DNA from: Gonium pectorale
Lineage: Eukaryota; Chlorophyta; Chlorophyceae; Chlamydomonadales; Volvocaceae
Length of the DNA: 53,416 nucleotides
Direction of reading: 5' to 3'
NCBI GenBank assembly: GCA_001584585.1
Contig: LSYV01000023.1
Coordinates: forward strand, 512,443-565,858
Made by a program: the position numbers and the translations under genes. A model generated the notes under the pieces. That model was given only the letters and a program-made list of their open reading frames with translations. It made no database searches and was not told the DNA's origin. Below are positions 1 through 12,100 of the stretch, piece after piece. The stretch's first letter is position 1. Every line of letters begins with the position of its first letter.

Positions 1-3000
1 TCTCGCGCCTTCAAGGTATGGAGCACCTCTGCAGCGCAGGGCTTCCTGACCGCCTCGTGCACGCCCGGGCACGCCATGGACGGCTGCCAGCTGTGCAACG
101 GAACGCGCTGCGACACGCCCGACCCGCTCCGTGAGTGCGCGTGTGTAAGAGGGGGACGCAGGACTGAGGCAGGGGAGGGCCGCGCGTAGGGAGCGAGGGG
201 GCAGAACCAGGCCATGAACACAGGGCTGGAGGGGCCAAAGGGCAGCGCGGCGTCTGCTGACTCATCGAGGGGCTCAGTGGCCGCCCTCCGAGCTCCCCTC
301 ATCCCACCTTCACTAAGGGGGCCCTCGGTCAGGGCTCCCCTATATTAGGGGAATCAATGCCTCCCCTCCGCCCCTCCCCTGCCGCCGCCCTCGCCCCGCC
401 TGCGCCCCCCCCCCCGCCGCCCCGCCACCCCCATCAGTGGCCTATTCTGCCGCCTGCACGGACATGCTCATGTCGGGCTGCGAGCCGTGGAGGGACTTCT
501 GCTCCGCGGAGACGGCTGCGGCGGCGCAGGTGCTGTGCCTGGCGCCGAAGGACCGCACACCCGCCGCCACCACCACGCCGACCGCCGCCGGCACGGCTCT
601 GCCGCCGCCAGCGGACCCCTGTGTGCTGGACAGCTCGCAGCCGTCCTGCAAGAGCTACAGGTACCCGGACCGGCGTTGTGGCGGTCACCGGTGGCGCATC
701 AAACCAGTCAATGCATGCATTGGCAGTGACTAGGTTGATGCGCCATCCGCGGGCAGGCGGGCGCCTCGAGCGCCGTGCACACTGTAGGAGAGGGGTGTGT
801 ACAAAGTGCGTACCAGGTCCTTCAACAATTTCCCGTGACTGGTCCGCTGTTCTCCTCTCACCGCTCATTCCTGCCAGGTACCCGGACTCTGCGGCCCGGG
901 CTGACATAGACAAGCTGTGCGGCTCCATGCCCGACATGCCGGGATGCGCCGTGGCGGCTGAGTGCGAGAAGGTGCGTGCGCGTGTGGGAGGGGGACGGAA
1001 GCGCAGCGGGGGACTATGGCGCGCGGACGCAGGGGCCGGTCGTTCAAGTGCTTGTAACGATATTTTGCTTGCTGAGTAGTGAGGTCTTTAACGCGCCAGT
1101 GGGAAGGGTGCGAGCATGACGTATGGACGGAGCTGCAAGCCCAGCCTGTCCCAAGCCGGCTCAGGACCCAGCCAGCCTGACCTGCCTCGCGCGCTGCCAC
1201 CCCGTGACCCAACACAGCAACCCCCCCTGGTCCCCTCCCCTGGCTGCCCCTTGCCCATCACCCTTCCGCACGCGGCCCCCAGGGTGGCAGCGGCGTGTCG
1301 CCAAAGTACTGCGCGCCCTTTGTGCTGCTGGCGACCCTGTGCCACGACATGCCCGGTATGCGCGGCTGCGAGGGCTACAAGGCGCTCTGCTACAAGGCCG
1401 GCAGCGTGGTGGAGCAGTGCGCTGAGCAGCCGGCCATCCCGGGGTGAGCGCGGCCGTCCGGGGCGCGGGGAGAGGTGGGCTGCAGGAAGGCGTAGCGGGC
1501 TTCCACTCCTCTCGGCCCGCTGCTTCCCCGGTTGCTTCCCTTTCCTGCATGCGCCTCTACACACGTGGTTACGCGCAGCGGCTGCCCCGCCCTCGCACCA
1601 CTACCGCTCAAGGCTCCGCCGTCCTTCGAACTCCTTCGCGCCTCGCCCGTGGCACTGTCCACCACTGCTGCTGACATCCCTCCCCCGTCCTGTGAAGAAT
1701 CCCCTCTTTCCCAGCTTTCCTGTCCCCCGCTGCCCGCCACCCCCCTCCCACCCATCCCTCCCCAGGCTGCCCACCTGGTCCAAGGCGCGCAAGGCGGTCT
1801 TCTCCGCCTGCGACGACCACCCCATGGCCGCCTGCTCGAGCTGCAGCAGCAGCGACTGCCCCGACCCGCTGGCCTCGCTGGCGGGCATCTGCCACGAGAT
1901 GCCCAACATGGCCGTGTGCGCGGACTTCTGGGCCTTCTGTAATGCCGCGGGGGTGCAGGACGTGGCTGCGTGGTGCGCCGAGGACGACAGCAAGTGAGCG
2001 GGGGGCGGAGGTGGCACGGCCGCAGTCGTGGGGAGGGGGGAGGCATGCTGCGATGCTGCGGGTGTGTAAAGGCCGAGGTTGGGAGTGCGGAAGGCACGCT
2101 GGCACGGTTAGCGAACGGCTTCTGGTTATGCGTGCTTCGTCAGGGGTCATCTTGTGCTCCTGATGTCACACTGCACCCGCGCGGTGCCCCGCTCCCAACC
2201 CTTCCAGGTACCTCCCCTCCATGCTCATGTACTTCCACCAGCGGACGCAGGAGCTGCTGCTGTGGAAGGAGTGGCGGCCGCGGACACAGGGTGAGGGGCG
2301 GGTGCTGGACCCCAGGGGCTCCTCGCCGCATGTTCAGGCTCGGCCTGTCCTTCCTCGGTGCCTCCACTTCACTCGCTTCTTCCACCGCAATCTTGGTGTT
2401 CAATTGGTACTCTGCTCGTTGCTTTCTCGCCTCCCAGCATGCACAAATTCCGCAGGCCGGCAGCCGTGTAGCCTCTGACCTCACGTGTCGCCTACCACCC
2501 CATGGGAAGCAGCTTCTCACCGCGCTTCTCAGCACGTACTCCTTGGCTCCTCTTTCTTCATTGCTCCCGTGCAGGCCAGTACGCCGGCAGCGTGATTGCC
2601 ATCGTGGCCGTCGGGGTGGTGGCCACGGGGCTCAAGACGCTCAAGGGCGCGCTGGGGCTGCACTGGAACCACCAGCGCGCGCTGTTGGGGGCGGCCGCGC
2701 CGAGCGTCACCAGCATCTGGCTGCCGCGCAGGGGGCAGACGGGGGAGCTGCTCATAAAGGCGGCCATTACGGGTGAGGGGGCTGTGTGGGTGGGCGGTGG
2801 GACGCGGCCCGGGCTTCGGGCATCGGGCCCTTCCTTGCCAGGGCAGCCACCTCGCAGTGGGGCGTGTGCGGCGGGCAGACAGTGCAGATGAGGCCTTCGC
2901 AACTACCGCTGGCCTTGGCCCTACGTCCCCGCAAGAGGCAGCCACCTGGTCTTTTGCGAGATTGGCGTTAACCCCTCGACCTTCTGCTGTGGACCTCACC

Positions 3001-3701
3001 TCTCGATCCTCTGCCGCCGCCTTTGTGGCCCTAACCTCTCGATCCTCTGCCGCCGCCCTTGCGGCCCTAACCTCCCGAGCATCTGCCGCCGCCCTTGCGG
3101 CCCTCTGCCGCCGCCTTTGTGGCCCTAACCTCTCGAGCATCTGCCGCCGCCCTTGCGGCCCTAACCTCCCGAGCATCTGCCCCCGCCGTTGCGGCCCTCT
3201 GCCGCCGCCTTTGAGGCCCTAACCTCTCGAGCATCTGCCGCCGCCCTTGCGGCCCTAACCTCCCAAGCATCTGCCCCCGCCGTTGCGGCCCTCTGCCGCC
3301 GCCCTTGCGGCCCTAACCTCCGAGCATCTGCCCCCGCCCTGACTTCAGGTGTGAGCCTTACGCTCGACTACTTCAACATGCTCATCGCCATGACGTTCAA
3401 CATTGGTTTCTTCTGCGCCGTCATTGTGGGATACCTGCTGGGCAGCCTGCTCTTCTCCCACGTCCTCGAAAACTACGGTGCGATCCTGCATCAGCGGCGC
3501 AAGGAGGCGCAGGCGCGGGCGGGGTTTGATCCGGAGCTGGCGGGAGGGCTGCTGCCCGGGTCGGAGGACGGGACGGGCAAGGGGCCGGCGGCGGGTGAGG
3601 AGGGGCGCGGGAAGCGGACGGGCTCGACGGACGAGGAGTCGGAGGAACAGTTTCGGCTTGCGGTGGAGGAGGGGGAGTGCAACTGCGTGCACAGCGCCTG
3701 A
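1..3701 (+). CDS. CTR: CTR-type copper transporter with Cys-Met-rich ectodomain (5' truncated)
   Basis: Partial gene running in from the left edge. Exons read as 1-130, 438-660, 878-971, 1283-1443, 1766-1993, 2208-2290, 2575-2772 and 3349-3701; the reading phase is continuous across every junction. The N-terminal part is Cys-rich and carries CxxMxxMxxCx5-6C motifs (CGSMPDMPGC, CHDMPGMRGC, CHEMPNMAVC, plus a variant CTDMLMSGC). This motif is known from Chlamydomonas CTR proteins, where it is thought to bind extracellular Cu(I). Next comes a CTR membrane core: the MLMYFHQ stretch before TM1, TM1 in the 2575-2772 exon, TM2 with MLIAM (the MxxxM copper-selectivity motif) and TM3 with GYLLG (GxxxG packing). 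The tail is acidic and ends ECNCVHSA, so it holds a CxC pair. Inferred role: high-affinity copper import at the plasma membrane. The exact CTR paralogue cannot be decided. The missing 5' end prevents a search for copper-response elements. Confidence 0.93.
2969..3345 (+). repeat. Intronic GC-rich minisatellite in the CTR gene
   Basis: The last CTR intron (2773-3348) is largely a degenerate tandem array. Units of roughly 27-36 bp alternate the segments CCTAACCTCTCGAGCATCTG and CCGCCGCCCTTGCGGC. Units differ by substitutions and by loss of the central segment. The array ends just before the acceptor at 3348. Confidence 0.85.
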
Positions 3702-4349
3702 GCAGGGCGAGCGGGGGTAGGGATTGTTGATGGGTGATTGTTGGGACTGGGGTACATAAACTAACGGTGCGGAGGCCGTCAGGTACGGTCAGGTGCCGTC
3801 GAGCGAGTACCGGTACCTGGGCCCCCACCAGTAGTGGGGTCCATGTTCGAAATCGCAGGACTGTTGAGTACGGAAATAGGCATGAAGTGCGTATGTCTCG
3901 CAAGCATGCACCTTCGTTGTCAGCCGGCCGCGGCGGCAACGAAGCCCGGATTTCACTGTTTCGTTGATGGTGTGGCTGAGGTCCTCGGAGCCTTGCCACG
4001 GTATCGCAACACAACTCAGGCAGCTGAGTTAGCTAGAGACTCCTGGTTGCTCTGGGTTAAAAAGGGGGGGGGGCGACCGGGTCACGGATATGTGGCAGGG
4101 TTTCACACGACGCACGTACGGCGCACCATGTTGTGGTTTGCGTTTACGAATTACAAGGCACAGCCATAGCATAAATTTAATGCAGGCGCGAACGTGGTTC
4201 GTCGACGTCCTGCTTTTGTAGCTTGCGCAGCAAGCATTACTCAAGTACCGAGCGTAGAGGAGTCGTATTATATATACAGGCGTTGTAACGGTGTGCGGAG
4301 CGCGTAATTGAGTTTCCAACCTCTTGTTTGAGGGTCGGTCGCTTTGATC
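3702..4349. other. CTR 3' UTR / CTR-CDA intergenic region
   Basis: No conserved coding signal seen. The stretch probably holds the CTR 3' UTR and the promoter/5' UTR of the next gene. A run of A followed by G (about 4060-4075) is the only simple-sequence feature. Confidence 0.6.
4284..4288 (+). terminator. TGTAA polyadenylation signal, candidate for CTR
   Basis: TGTAA lies about 580 bp after the CTR stop codon and only 62 bp before the cytidine deaminase ATG. If used, the two transcription units are almost contiguous. Confidence 0.45.
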
Positions 4350-7300
4350 ATGCACATAGCTGGTATGCCCATGAGGCAATTGTGCTGCAAGCGGTCAGCG
4401 ATTAGCGCTGGCCAGCGTCAGACAGTTCGGCGTGTCAGCAGCATTACAATGCGCTCCGCGCTGGGGAGTGTGCAAGCTGCAACGCAACAGTGTTGCTCAG
4501 CAGCTCACGGCCATCACGACGACGGAAGCCCCCTGAAGGGCCGCTTCATGATACCCCGCGATGAGTTCGAGGCGCTGCTCGTGGAGAGAGGCCATACCCT
4601 TGAGGAGTTCTTGTTCTCGCTCATCACGCCCGCTTCGCGTCTTGCGAGAACCCCCATATCGGGCTTCTACGTCGGGTGCGTCGGGTGCCCCTCTATGCCA
4701 ACCTAGTCCACAGGGGGTGGACGGTGGCACAGAGTGCCACCGAGTTGTCTCCCTTGCGTCCTTCTTACCGTTGCATTGGTCGCCTTGCAGGGCGGTAGCG
4801 CTTGGCGGGTCGGGCAACGTGTACGTGGGGGTGAACATCGAGTTCCCGCACACGCCCCTGAACAACTCGGTATGTACGACAGCGGCTCTCTGAGGATGCG
4901 GGCATTGTCGCGCTGTACGCACCTCGCACTTGCAAGCTACATATCACCCTGGTTTGGCCACAAAGAACAGGCAGTGACTGCCGTGCATACTCGTGCTGTT
5001 GCTCCCATCGACCCCATTACCAGATCCATGCGGAGCAGTGCCTGCTGGTCAACTGCCTGCACAACGGCGAGACGTCCATGCGGGCGCTGGCGGTGTCAGC
5101 GGCACCGTGTGGGCACTGCAGGTGAGGCGGCGAGCGGCGGGCAGGTTGCAGCGCAGAGGCATGTGTGTGGCCAGTGTGCGGGTGCGCACGGGCAGCTGGC
5201 GACGACCGGTCGGCAAAGCATGGCAGCAGGATTCCCGTGCTTCTGCGGGGCGTCGAGGTGGTGGGCTGTGGTGCAAGTAGCCTCCCTGAAGATTTTAGCC
5301 GCCGGGCGCCTCCACGGCTCCGGATGCTGGCCTCACAGGGTTGTGCAAGGAATTCGTGTGTGTACATGCTTCGTGGGGGCTGAATGCCTGTCCACGCATC
5401 ATCATTGGTTTCTAGGCGTGATCTGCATGCTGAGTGTACAACGAATCATGCCAACCGCAGGCAATTCTACTCGGAAATCAAGGACGCGGTAGGTCGGGTG
5501 CTGTTACGGGCTGGCCCATTTGACAAGCAACCCTGTTGTGACAAGCAACGGATAGTTCGGGTGTTTTGAGGTGCTGACCAGGTCCGTGCGGTCTGTTCAG
5601 GAGGCTGCCCATGCCGTAGAGGCGGGCTCCCTCTTTCTGTGCACGACTCTCTTTTTTGTGGTGCTTGGGCCCAGGCGCATAAGGTAATCTGATGGATGCT
5701 ACATGGGACGCAAGTAATTCCTTGTACGCAAGGCTGTAGAGGCTAGGAAGGTAAATAACTGAGGGCGAGGCTGCGGAAGGGCTTCCATGCAACACAATGC
5801 TGCACTTCAAACCGCCAAGTGCGGCCCCGCTCGGGCGCCCGCCCGCCTCAGGACTCGCTGGAGTACATCTTTGGTGCGGACGCAAAACCCAAGTACCTGA
5901 CAGACCTGCTGCCTGAGCGGTTCGGGCCCGCAGACCTGCAGGTGGGATTGGCCAGGGAACTGGAGGGCGGGTTGCCGGAGCGCAGTGGCCTTGAATATGC
6001 TGAGTTTGCGTTCAAACAGCGCGCTTTGCGGGGTGCGTCTGAGCGGCGCCTATCCCGGCCGTCTCGACGTTGCAACATAGACGTCACGGCGTGAGCGCGC
6101 GGGGTAACCTGCAGGGCATCGACGCCAGCACCGACCGCACGCACGGGAGCCTGCGGGGTAACCGAGTGCGGTCCGGTTGTCCGTACTCTGGGTGGTCCAA
6201 GCGGCCGTTATTGCGACCCGTGGGTCGTCTCTCCCCGCAAGAGACACGACCGAATCTCTTTCTTGTTGGGCACAGGACGAGCCGTTTCCTCTGCTGCTGG
6301 AGCCGCAACACAACGCTGTGGCCTGGAGTGGGCCGGCCGAGGTGGAGGTGGCGGCGCGGCAGGGTGATGAGGCGTTCCAGCGAGCCGCCGCGGAGGCCCT
6401 GGCCGAGGCGCGCCAGGTGTGCTGGCATAGTGATGTACTGCGACGGTGGGGAGGGACATGTGCGAAGGGGAGGGAAGTTGTACACGCGCATGCGGTGTTT
6501 GGAGGCGTCTGGGGGTTGGATGCGTCCTACATGCTCCCGCTGGTTCTGTAACCTCGGGGGAACATCGGGGCATCATATGTTCCTATCGTTAGGCTCCAGG
6601 GCGTATCAGCTTCCAGTTCACGCGGGGGTACTCCAGCGGGGTGCCATCCCGCGTGTTGTCGCCATTCGAGCTCTGCACACTTATCTTCCTTCAAATTCAT
6701 AACTCAAAACCTCCTCCCATGCGTCCCCGCCCCCCAGTGCTACGCGCCCTACACGCGCTGCCACTCGGGCGCGGCGATCATCTCCTCGAGCGGCCAGGTC
6801 TTCTCGGGCGGCTACATCGAGAGCGCCGCCTACAACCCGTCGATGTCGCCCTTCCACAGCGCCGTCGTGGACGCGGTCACAAAGTACGGCCTGCCGTCTT
6901 ATGACCAGGTGCGTCACGCCGTACTTGCGTACTGCAGCCGTGCGCACGGGATGGCGGGCCTGACATTGGGATTGAAGGGGGGCTTCATGACTAAAAGGCT
7001 GGAGGATAGCCATGATTGCTGTACGGCGGGTTTGCTGTGCCTGCTCTTGGTACGTACCTGCCGCGCTTCACGCGACGCCGTACACGCACAACACCAGCCT
7101 ATCGCAGCGGTGGAGCGTTGAGCTGGCGTCCCGCGCCGATGTCTTCAGTCTTCATCACCTCTCCGGTCCTGCGCCTACGCTTGGCCAGCCGATCTAGTGT
7201 GGGCGCTCCATCATACCTCTTATCCCTCTTCCCCCCGGTCCGCCATGTCCCTCCACCAGGTTCAGGAGGTGGTGCTGGCGGAGCTGCCGGGCGCCAACGT

Positions 7301-7388
7301 GCAGCACGCAGCCAACATCCGGTTGCTGTTGTCCTCCGTGGCACCGGCCGCCCGGCTGACGGTGCTGCCGCTGGCCGCGGAGCGTTAG
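4350..7388 (+). CDS. CDA: Cytidine deaminase, two-domain dimeric type
   Basis: Exons 4350-4675, 4791-4869, 5024-5121, 5461-5488, 5852-5941, 6276-6416, 6738-6908 and 7260-7388 join in phase to a protein of about 353 residues. The catalytic N-terminal domain has HAE (H137, E139) and PCGHC (C164, C167), the complete zinc site and proton-shuttling glutamate of cytidine deaminases; GVNIEFPHTPLNN precedes it. The C-terminal half (GGYIESAAYNPS) is the degenerate second deaminase fold found in the E. coli and plant enzymes, without zinc ligands. Role: hydrolytic deamination of cytidine/deoxycytidine to uridine/deoxyuridine in pyrimidine salvage. The first ~55 residues are Arg/Ser/Ala-rich and poor in acid, so a transit peptide is possible. 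In-frame ATGs at 4362 and 4449 are alternative starts. Confidence 0.93.
5608..5660 (+). repeat. Possible short relative of the dispersed repeat
   Basis: CCGTAGAGGCGGGCTCCCTC followed by a pyrimidine-rich tail matches only the right half of the repeat family. It lies in a CDA intron. A sister fragment is at 25928-25975. Confidence 0.4.
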
Positions 7389-7553
7389 AGTCCTGGAGCA
7401 CACGGTGCGGGAGCGGAGCGGAAGGGACGCGCGCACGCTGGGAGGTGGATCAAGCAGGGTCTTTCTTGTACCAGCGATGCGATACAAGGCGCCGCGCGCG
7501 CCGGTGGCTAATGTTAGCTATGAAGGGCTAGTAGAGTCATAGGGCTTGCAACT

Positions 7554-7558
7554 TGTAA
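7554..7558 (+). terminator. TGTAA polyadenylation signal for CDA
   Basis: TGTAA about 165 bp downstream of the CDA stop codon, at a typical distance for a green-algal 3' UTR. Confidence 0.65.
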
Positions 7559-9194
7559 ATGGCAACGACGAGACTGCGGAAAGCTGTATTGCGTAAACGG
7601 CCTTGTGTACCCTTACGTAGCAACGTGAGTTTTCAGCGGCGGGCCAGTGCCCATGCACGTGTGTACGGCCGTTCCGGTTCACGGGGCTGAGGTTGTGGAC
7701 GCTGACGGAAAAAAGCAAATCAGAAACAGGCAGGCTACACTCGTTCACTGCGCTCAGTGGTGGCGGCGCGTAGGAATGCGGTGCCTCATTTCCCTGCCAG
7801 ATTGCGCGGGCTGAGATGCGTGTCGCATCGCGTGATGAGTGGATCGTGGACCCCCCGCCGGGCGTTTCGTGCTGGTATGCCACCTGATGCCGGCTAGGTG
7901 TGAGGCGGGCCAATCGAGATGGCGTTGGCGGAGCACGCCCTCGGGAAACGATACTTGGCCATGAGCCTATGACCTGAGGGGAGAGAGACGAGTGAGATGT
8001 ACGGGCCCACTGAAGGCGGCAGGCCGGATGTTTACGGATGGCGGGCAAGACTCATGCAAGCACCGGCCATCCTGCCCTCGCGTGCCTCCTGCAACGCCGT
8101 TCCGCCACGCCGCGGTGGCAGCGACTGCGATCTGCGCGGGGACGGTCTCACCAGCGTACGCATGCCACATTGCATTCCCTCCCGGAAGGACGATGCGCGC
8201 AGGGGCAGGGGCCCGTGGCATGCTGAGGGGAATGGTTTGCATCGAGTAATGAACGGCTGCGCGCTGCCCGCGCGTCTTTGTAGAAGTTGTTGTGCGGTAG
8301 GCTGCGCCACCGCTGCTTTGCAGGCAATGCCTGCCGCCTTGGGAACGTTTGCGTCAGCGGTTAGCCCCCATGTTCTGTGTGCGGCGCCGTGCCCGGGTGT
8401 TCTATAGTGCGGGCGTGAAGGGGCGGCGCAGGCGCAGGGACTGGCGACTCTGGCGTACGGAAGTTGTCACAGGCAATAAGCGGCTGGCATGGCCACGTGA
8501 TGAAGGAGAGCCTGCCATGCTACCGTACCAGCGCAAAACCGGCGAACACTGGATTCGTGGCCAACATAGGGGGTGAGGGGCCATAGTGGGGGCTCGCGTG
8601 CTGAATAGCGCCGTGCGGACGTGCATGAGTCCTGACCTGCGATTGTGCGCGTGAGTACGCAAGTTTGAAGAAAGTCGCACTCCTTGGCCCGCGCATTTAC
8701 AACCAATGACAGGATGAACTGCACCATTTCCGTCAGGGGCGGCAGGCAAGGAGAGCGGCACGGACGGCAGCTAGGGCGGCTGCCCCGGTGCGTGACTAGG
8801 ACAGGTTTTCGGTTGGCAGGGGGGTTGATGTCAGGGGCATTGTCGGTGGGCTAGCCAACGTCAGCGCAGCCGCCCACATGCACGGCCAACCACGGTGCTG
8901 AGGGGGCCACGGACAGCCAAGCGTTGCTAGACCCCGCTGAGCGCTGCCCCTTTACGGCTTTGCGGGCCTCCTGCTGGTGCTTCTGTCTGACATCGTGCAT
9001 TTGGCCCGCGTGTCTTCTTATCTTCTTACAAGTACGGTACGACGAAGCGGTTGCTGGCAGGCGGTTGCCAAATCGATTAGTCGTTGCCTCGCGCACCGCA
9101 CGCGGAATTCTTGAGCATGTATGCAACGATTATTACTTCTTACAGTGCCAGACAGCCAAATGTTACGTAAAGTGCAGCGAGCTGGCGAGGCTAT
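7559..9194. other. Intergenic region and presumed DET1 5' region
   Basis: About 1.6 kb with short open frames on both strands but no recognisable family and no exon series with consistent phase. It probably contains the DET1 promoter and 5' UTR. Confidence 0.5.
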
Positions 9195-12100
9195 ATGAGC
9201 CGCATGTCATTGGCCACGAACACATCCATCAACGTATTCAATGCGTTACGGTCGAGGGAGCTTGGAGGTCGTCGCCCGGGCACGGCGGTGAGCCCGCGCG
9301 CTTTCGACCACAACCGAGCCACGGGGTGCCATCGTGCTTGTGTGGCTCACGGGGGCGGTCACGATCCTTTGTACCATCCCAATTCAGTAATCTAGATGGT
9401 ATCATGCGTACAAAGCCGCGGGTTAAGGCTGCGACCTGTGGTCGTCCCCATGCGCATCTCGCGGCTGGGAACCCATTGGCTGCTTTATGCGCACTGCCTC
9501 GCAGACGGCCCAGGGCAGGAGGATGTACCAGAGCCTGTGCCCGAGCAGCAAGGTGCGATCTGCGCTGCCATCTGTAAAGGGGCCGCGTTTACAAGTTTGT
9601 AGCCAAACCATTGCCATATCCAACCCAACAGGTCCAGCAGCTCGACGTACCTGAGGTCCACATCTGTCGCTTCTCCCCTTGCGGGCAGTATCTGGTGCGA
9701 AAAGCTCTTCGGCGCGGCGACGGCGGGTTTTTCTGCCACGACGGCCGGGTCGACGTGTTCAGGCTGCACACTGAATGCATATGCTCGGAACCGCAGGATG
9801 ACACCTGCTTCGCAGCGGCCCAACAATAGCACGCGACATCCTTGCATTGAATGCCCTGTTGCAACATGATGGGCATGGCTGCTCGCCAAGTCGCTTGCCT
9901 TACACGGTCTCACCGCAGATTTGCTTTGCCGGCGGGTTCACCCAGCTGGTGGTGTATCGTTACACGGGCCCACGGGTCAGCTGGCAGGGCGAGCTGGAGG
10001 AGGCCGAGGTTGCCGGACTGCTCTCCTCGTTCGGCAGGTAGAGTGGGACAGTAGCCCCAGTGGGCCAGGGCTCGGGAGGCGGTGGAGGCGGCCGCCTGGA
10101 CGTGTCTTTTGGCGGCAAGCAGCCGCGCTGCCTCCTTCTGTCCTGCACGCAGCATCACGTGTACGTAAGTGCGGAAGGCGCCCACCGCCTCAGCCACGCG
10201 GACCTCAGGAGTTTCTCTAATGGGGTGCGACCCGGTACCATGTAGTGGCCTATCGCGCCTAGACCTAAGCCTCTATGCGCAAGGTACGCCAGGAAGGCTG
10301 TGCCATCGTCTCCTGTACGCGTAGCTTAGGGGGCACCCATCCTAGGTAAGATGACGCGGCCCCGTGATGCCTACACCTGGTTCCGCACACCTCGTTTCGC
10401 ATCTGAAACCGGCCCCATCGTTGATGGCCCTCTTTCCGCTGCCCTTGTTCCCTCCTGCGCCGCCTTGCTGCTGCGACAGCTTCTTCAAGCTGCTCTACCG
10501 CTCCGGCATCGCGCCGGCCGGGGAGGTGCTGGCCCGCGACGTGGCGCTGTTCCTGGGCGGCGGCGGCCTGCTTCTGCTCGCCTCGCACTCGCCCTTCACG
10601 CCGCCGCAGGCCGCGCAGCGCCCGCCGCCACCGCCCCTACACGGGGACATCCTGCAGGCGCTGCCGGTTGCCCGATCCATCCAGCTTCACGTGGTGGGTG
10701 GCTGGGTGCCTCCCTGCTGGCGGCCTTCAACTGTCGCTTGAAGTCATGCGCCTTCTGCCTGGCGCATTTCGGAGCGCGACTCGCACATCTGCCATCTGTT
10801 GCTTTCCGACGAAGTCGGCTGCGCAGACCGCAGGGACCTCTCCCCCTCCCAATCGAGCCACACTCCGGCGTAGCGCCCAGCTCCAGAGCGCCCGCCCGCC
10901 CTCGCTGCAGCCGCGGTTTGCAACTCGCTTTGACCCCTGATGTGGGCCACTGCACGGCGGCTCCCATCCTGCCCAGCTCCTCCGCCCCCTGCCCTGTCGC
11001 TGGCAGGTCCGCTTGTCTGACGGCGTGCGGCTGGGCGGCCGCTCGTTTGAGGGAGAACTGGTGGACCTGGGCGGGCGGCCGGGCAGCCTGGGCATCAGCG
11101 TGCACGAGGACCTGGTGGCGGTGCTGGCGGTGAGGAGCGGGGCAAGTGGACGTTGCCGGGGGCTCCGATGAGTGGGGCGAGGGCCGTGCCTCCATGCGTG
11201 AGGACTGTGGAGGGAAGGCGGGGAGGCGGTCCGGCGGCTGGCGAGACGGAGCTTGGGAGGGCTTGGGCTGCTGTGCAGTGCGCGCCCCGTGGCATTTCGC
11301 TTGTGTGGCCATGCTGCTCCTCGCCCCCGCCCTTACTCGCCATCCCACCGCCGTCAGGCCCCGTGCACCGCTCGGGCGGCCCGCTGCCCCCCGCCGCTGA
11401 CACCCGCCGCTGACACCCGCCTGTGACACCCGCCTGTGACACCCGCCTGTGACACCCGCCTGTGACACCCGCCTGTGACATCGGCCCCCGCCCGTCCGGC
11501 CGTGTCGTGCGCGAGCCCCGCAGGTCCGCAGCCAGGTGGTCCACCTGCTGCAGCTGCTGCGCGGCGGGGAGGAGCTGGTGGCGGTGCGCAGCCTGGGGCC
11601 GCACGTGCAGGAGGACGACGAGCTGGTGCTGGCGACCGCCGAGCAGGCGGAGGAGCGCTGGCAGCGCGCGCGGAGGGCCGAGCGGGAGGCCAGCGGCCGC
11701 GGGGCGCAGCCGCAGCCGCAGCCGGCGACAGGTGGGGACTGCCTGACTGGTGAGGCTGCGTCGCGGCGGTCTGGCGAGCCGCGGATGTCCTGCCGTTGGC
11801 GTTGCGGCGCACGGCGTGCGCAACCACGTGAGGATCATCAGCCGAGTCAGCCGCGCCATGATTCTTTCAGCGGCCGATGCGCTCAAGGCCGTTAGTGGTT
11901 CAGGTTGCAATGCTGTGTGCACCGGCTTGGGATGGCTGCAGCACTCGCCGCATGCTGACCGCCCCACCGGCCCGTTGCAGGCGAGCAATGGGCCTTCGCT
12001 GCGCAGCAGCCAGCCAGCGGCTCGGCCGCCGCGGGCGCAGCGCCGTCGGCAGCGGCTGCGGTGCTGTATCCGCCGCCCTCGCATCGGACGAGCAGCCCCT

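Noticed and set aside
357..1079. Long + strand open frame (240 codons) overlapping CTR exons
   Set aside because: It is in a different frame from the Cys-Met exons and low in complexity (Pro/Arg/Ala); a GC-rich shadow frame.
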